This document shows, in pieces, positions 12,801 through 14,719 of a DNA stretch of 14,719 nt (the stretch's first letter is position 1; every line of letters begins with the position of its first letter). A program made the translations under genes and the position numbers. Source of the DNA: Holophagales bacterium (lineage in GTDB: Bacteria > Acidobacteriota > Holophagae > Holophagales > Holophagaceae). Location of the stretch: the NCBI GenBank assembly GCA_031283145.1, contig JAITCJ010000058.1, positions 1 through 14,719 on the forward strand, in the 5' to 3' direction. A model generated the notes under the pieces. That model made no database searches and was not told the DNA's origin. It worked only from the letters and a program-made list of their open reading frames with translations.

Positions 12801-14719
12801 AATCAGACTGGGGGTCAAGCGCCAGCAGCGGAGCGAATACAGAAGACCACTGGGCAAAAGGCAGCCTGAATCACCTGACAGACAGAGCAAAGACATCCAT
12901 CACATACGACCACGCAGGCAGACCAACGACAGAAACAGACCTGAACGGAATCAAAAAGACCACATCGCACAGCGCGAGACAGCATACAGTAACAATAGGG
13001 AGCGAAAGCAACACAGCCTCAACAGCCCACACAAAAGACCTCCTCGGCAGACTCATACAAATAAAAGACCCATTAAACCAGACAATAGAATACAAATACG
13101 ACCATTTCGATAAACTGACAGAGTCAAAACAGACAGGAGAGTCAGGAATCCAGACACGCAACTGGGCATACAACTCATTTGGCGATTTGGCGCTAATTGA
13201 CCAGCCCGAATCAGGAGTGACCTACTACACAAACTTTCACATAACAGGCGCCCCCCAGTTCACAGCATACGGATTGAGTCCAAACTGGAGACCCGCGAAT
13301 TATGATACAAACCAGAGCGCCACAGCCTCAAGTCAGACAGGCGTAAAGACAATAACGAGTGCGTTCACCACACTGGGCAGACTGTCCTCATTGACCTCAA
13401 ACGATGGAATAACCCAGGCATTCACATATGACGAAACAGGACGAGGCGCCTCAAACACAAAGCTCACAACAGCAAAATCATCAACAAACAATACAAGCGA
13501 AGTACAGAGGAAGCTCACCTACAGCCAAACCACAGGCAGACTCACAAAACTGGAAAGAATAATAGATAACCAGACATACACACAGACAATGACCTATGAC
13601 CAAATGGGCAATTTGAGCGGCAGAACATACCCTGACAACAAAGTCCAGACAATCACATATGAAACAGCAATGCCGCTCCCACTCACATCATCATTCAGCG
13701 GAACAAACCTGACAGCGGCATTTACAAACAACGCCGCAGCCTGGAATCTCATCAGCGCCACAGTAATTGGCACAACAGCCACATATAATTACAGACCCGA
13801 TCAAGTCGGAGTGAGCAGCCTCAAACACTCCATACCTAGCAGCACAAACCTTATGACATGGAACTACACATATGACGAATTAGATTTAATGAAGACAGAC
13901 GGAGAGAATCATTACACATATGACAAGCTGGGCCGCTTAACAGAGACCTACACATCCGACCCATACACCACAAACGGGATCAGGCAGACACTGACCTACG
14001 ACGCGTTCGGCAACAGGGTGTCAGCCGCCACAACAGCAATAAGCAACTGGAACAGCGGCCCCAGGCCATCAAACCCAGCAGCGGCCAACTTAAGACTTGA
14101 TTTAGAAAAGAACATAGCCAATTTAACATTTTCCCCAGCCAGTCCCGCATTAAAAAAGAACCAGATACCAGCACAGACGACAGGAGGAGCGTACACAGGC
14201 GCCCTTTACAACCAGCAGGGCAGCCTGACACAGATTTACACACAGGCAGGTAACACAGACGAGCCGCTGAACATGACATATGACGCGTTAGGCAGAGTGA
14301 CAGCCATATCCTATGGCCCAAGTTCAAACAGAAAGACAGAAAACTATCTTTATGACGACGAAGGATTAAGAATCAGAATCTTTGACGGCGCGACATACAA
14401 GTACAACATCTACAACGAGCGGAGACAGTTGACAGCCCAGTATGAAAAGCCAAACAACGGAGCGCTCACATGGAAGAGAGACATAGTTTATACAGGCGCG
14501 AAAGAAATCGGCGAAGTCAGCGCAAGCGGAGCCTCGGCAACAGCGTCAGTCACATTGACAGACCACTTGGGAACGCCGAGACACATCTGGGACGGCGCAA
14601 CATTGACCAAACAGAAGTTCATGCCCTTTGGCGAACTGATACCAAATCCAAACAGCGCAATCAAGCCCGCCAAAGGTTTCACGAATCACGAACAGACAGA
14701 CCCATCAAACCTGATTTAC
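9815..14719 (+). CDS. Large secreted RHS repeat protein (3' partial, runs off the window)
   Basis: I read this frame codon by codon: 1635 codons with no stop to the window end. ATG at 9815 follows AGGA by four bases and is the only ATG, GTG or TTG start between the upstream in-frame TAG (9770-9772) and the signal sequence. Residues 29-51 (KARLFLSISGTFFLCAISL, then TAQS) look like a Sec signal after a long n-region. Residues about 52-880 form an unrecognised N-terminal region. From about 883, YD repeats recur (YDTAGRL, YDRAGRL, YDKLGRL, YDAFGNR, YDALGRV). The conserved RHS core end begins at 1583: DHLGTPR (1583-1589), PFGE (1604-1607), GFTNHEQTDPSNLIY at the edge. Known RHS proteins form a shell around a variable C-terminal effector. 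Here that tip, and any immunity gene, lie outside. The second half is strikingly T-poor on this strand. Confidence 0.93.
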   Translation, partial: MYIPPSSNQAISSDASGFHRVQSKPASVKARLFLSISGTFFLCAISLTAQSYQTKFGEIKFDQSKGPFTKHGGIEVEVATGAIKLEIPFGPGIGREGFRFTPALRGHFHPQAPVKLVPQVNLYYNPGMPDCPGENIISWSELPFGLNPWSVTYGRDYAEMMSSVNAVTYAPGYFFLPPPPLVKDRVPEYIMDSDCPTYYSSAHAAWREIDSVSKSVRAERPSHYLGPNGESASVLVTNPTLVNQSANYFSGLLQAFGFDSTWKAAPFYSELGILQSGTNNPYLATDGSLVFPLYKEEEAPLQKVHSGWTDKFYHFSVPEDSIKPSEYYIPERVLVIKGDIAFEYRYSFNQYSRTGYIGNATIYSSIGSFYNIDAMHSRSQGQEKIIFRQQALSDNLMAQWIINGVTQASYKWDGNYLDGQGSGANYPAYHIGVSAPKSTAKYDKYIGTWEFGVALRHSEVPGNGGYIKTDGLLGGMSYLIDGITENWTNGEAVEFEIGDIGSTSWNGLSSPLKGLKSVTYKNSKHKISFEYDCYEYFRNDPNYFGTSPLHYPAYGPSSGLLTMLPVYAFGVKKLTEQDTSIGTQSDRTTTYSRKLPSPDLQVGRMSHWKNDSTEFEATVTHPDNSKTLHKFAQPLPNWGYLQVTSTEDVIMQIAAYIKALEVSRTTYGADGVTKIQDQASDRFSTLAAHNPKTASAPNGNAGLNPIPYPTRTITNNLLDNQTSTTEIYDWENDTVGPATGRGWKTTRQTISSGSATIPTTPNWVLTGQPEPDSTATDKIIIKDQQTFSPNRPDHWLFDFKNTTSQYRRIGATAETSPTTTRTWDTNIQWLKRLSKATESKGALSRTTTFTYKGTTGIAASRIASATLTGTGYTGTEGISDYGYDTAGRLNSIRPYGVTYTYAQTQDALGRVTSQTDPNGLTTAYQWDQAGRLIKITPPNEAPTQIAIDADNRGYRVTTGNIEKKYRYNAFGELIKETQGQGHRFYAYDRAGRLTSQSDWGSSASSGANTEDHWAKGSLNHLTDRAKTSITYDHAGRPTTETDLNGIKKTTSHSARQHTVTIGSESNTASTAHTKDLLGRLIQIKDPLNQTIEYKYDHFDKLTESKQTGESGIQTRNWAYNSFGDLALIDQPESGVTYYTNFHITGAPQFTAYGLSPNWRPANYDTNQSATASSQTGVKTITSAFTTLGRLSSLTSNDGITQAFTYDETGRGASNTKLTTAKSSTNNTSEVQRKLTYSQTTGRLTKLERIIDNQTYTQTMTYDQMGNLSGRTYPDNKVQTITYETAMPLPLTSSFSGTNLTAAFTNNAAAWNLISATVIGTTATYNYRPDQVGVSSLKHSIPSSTNLMTWNYTYDELDLMKTDGENHYTYDKLGRLTETYTSDPYTTNGIRQTLTYDAFGNRVSAATTAISNWNSGPRPSNPAAANLRLDLEKNIANLTFSPASPALKKNQIPAQTTGGAYTGALYNQQGSLTQIYTQAGNTDEPLNMTYDALGRVTAISYGPSSNRKTENYLYDDEGLRIRIFDGATYKYNIYNERRQLTAQYEKPNNGALTWKRDIVYTGAKEIGEVSASGASATASVTLTDHLGTPRHIWDGATLTKQKFMPFGELIPNPNSAIKPAKGFTNHEQTDPSNLIY

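Noticed and set aside
11995..14682. Several minus-strand frames of 60-142 codons opposite the RHS gene
   Set aside because: They lie wholly inside the verified RHS frame. Their openness follows from the skewed composition of that strand, and their products are Val/Ser/Leu-rich without motifs.

Overview
The window comes from a Gram-negative bacterium, probably an anaerobe or facultative anaerobe. The evidence is a lipid A gene (lpxD), a prolipoprotein diacylglyceryl transferase (lgt), and part of a large oxygen-sensitive type protein related to 2-hydroxyacyl-CoA dehydratase activases. The mix of genes, the Cys-rich Lgt signature and the very large secreted RHS protein would suit the PVC group (Verrucomicrobiota, Kiritimatiellota, Lentisphaerota). 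No rRNA or marker phylogeny is available here, so that placement is only a guess.

Layout. 1-1235 (+): C-terminal part of a giant 2-hydroxyacyl-CoA dehydratase activase/dehydratase-like protein, cut by the window edge. 1236-1696: repeats, MITE-like elements and a relic of an IS630-type transposase. 1697-3486 (-): a two-gene unit, lgt then rluD-like pseudouridine synthase. 3487-3549: short divergent control region. 3550-6276 (+): lpxD, then ettA 36 bp downstream. 6277-6583: repeat copies, several hairpins and a terminator-like stem. 6584-8782 (+): an intact glycogen branching enzyme, glgB. 8783-9814: about 1 kb with no intact gene, filled with inverted copies of the same repeats, three consecutive near-perfect hairpins and an apparent decapitated signal-peptide ORF on the minus strand. 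9815-14719 (+): one uninterrupted reading frame of 1635 codons, with a Sec-type signal sequence, a long N-terminal region and many YD repeats. It reaches the conserved RHS core end (DHLGTPR, PFGE, FTNHE) just as the window stops.

The housekeeping genes (lipoprotein maturation, lipid A acylation, translation control, rRNA modification, glycogen synthesis) share no single pathway. They look like ordinary chromosomal core. The accessory content is the RHS gene and the repeats that fill every gap longer than about 300 bp. Repeat families recur in inverted orientation on either side of the core block (about 1482-1657 versus 8804-9607). One family has short terminal inverted repeats starting ATACCA with an embedded TA, which suggests Tc1/mariner-IS630 type mobilisation. 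The RHS effector tip and any immunity gene lie beyond the right edge.
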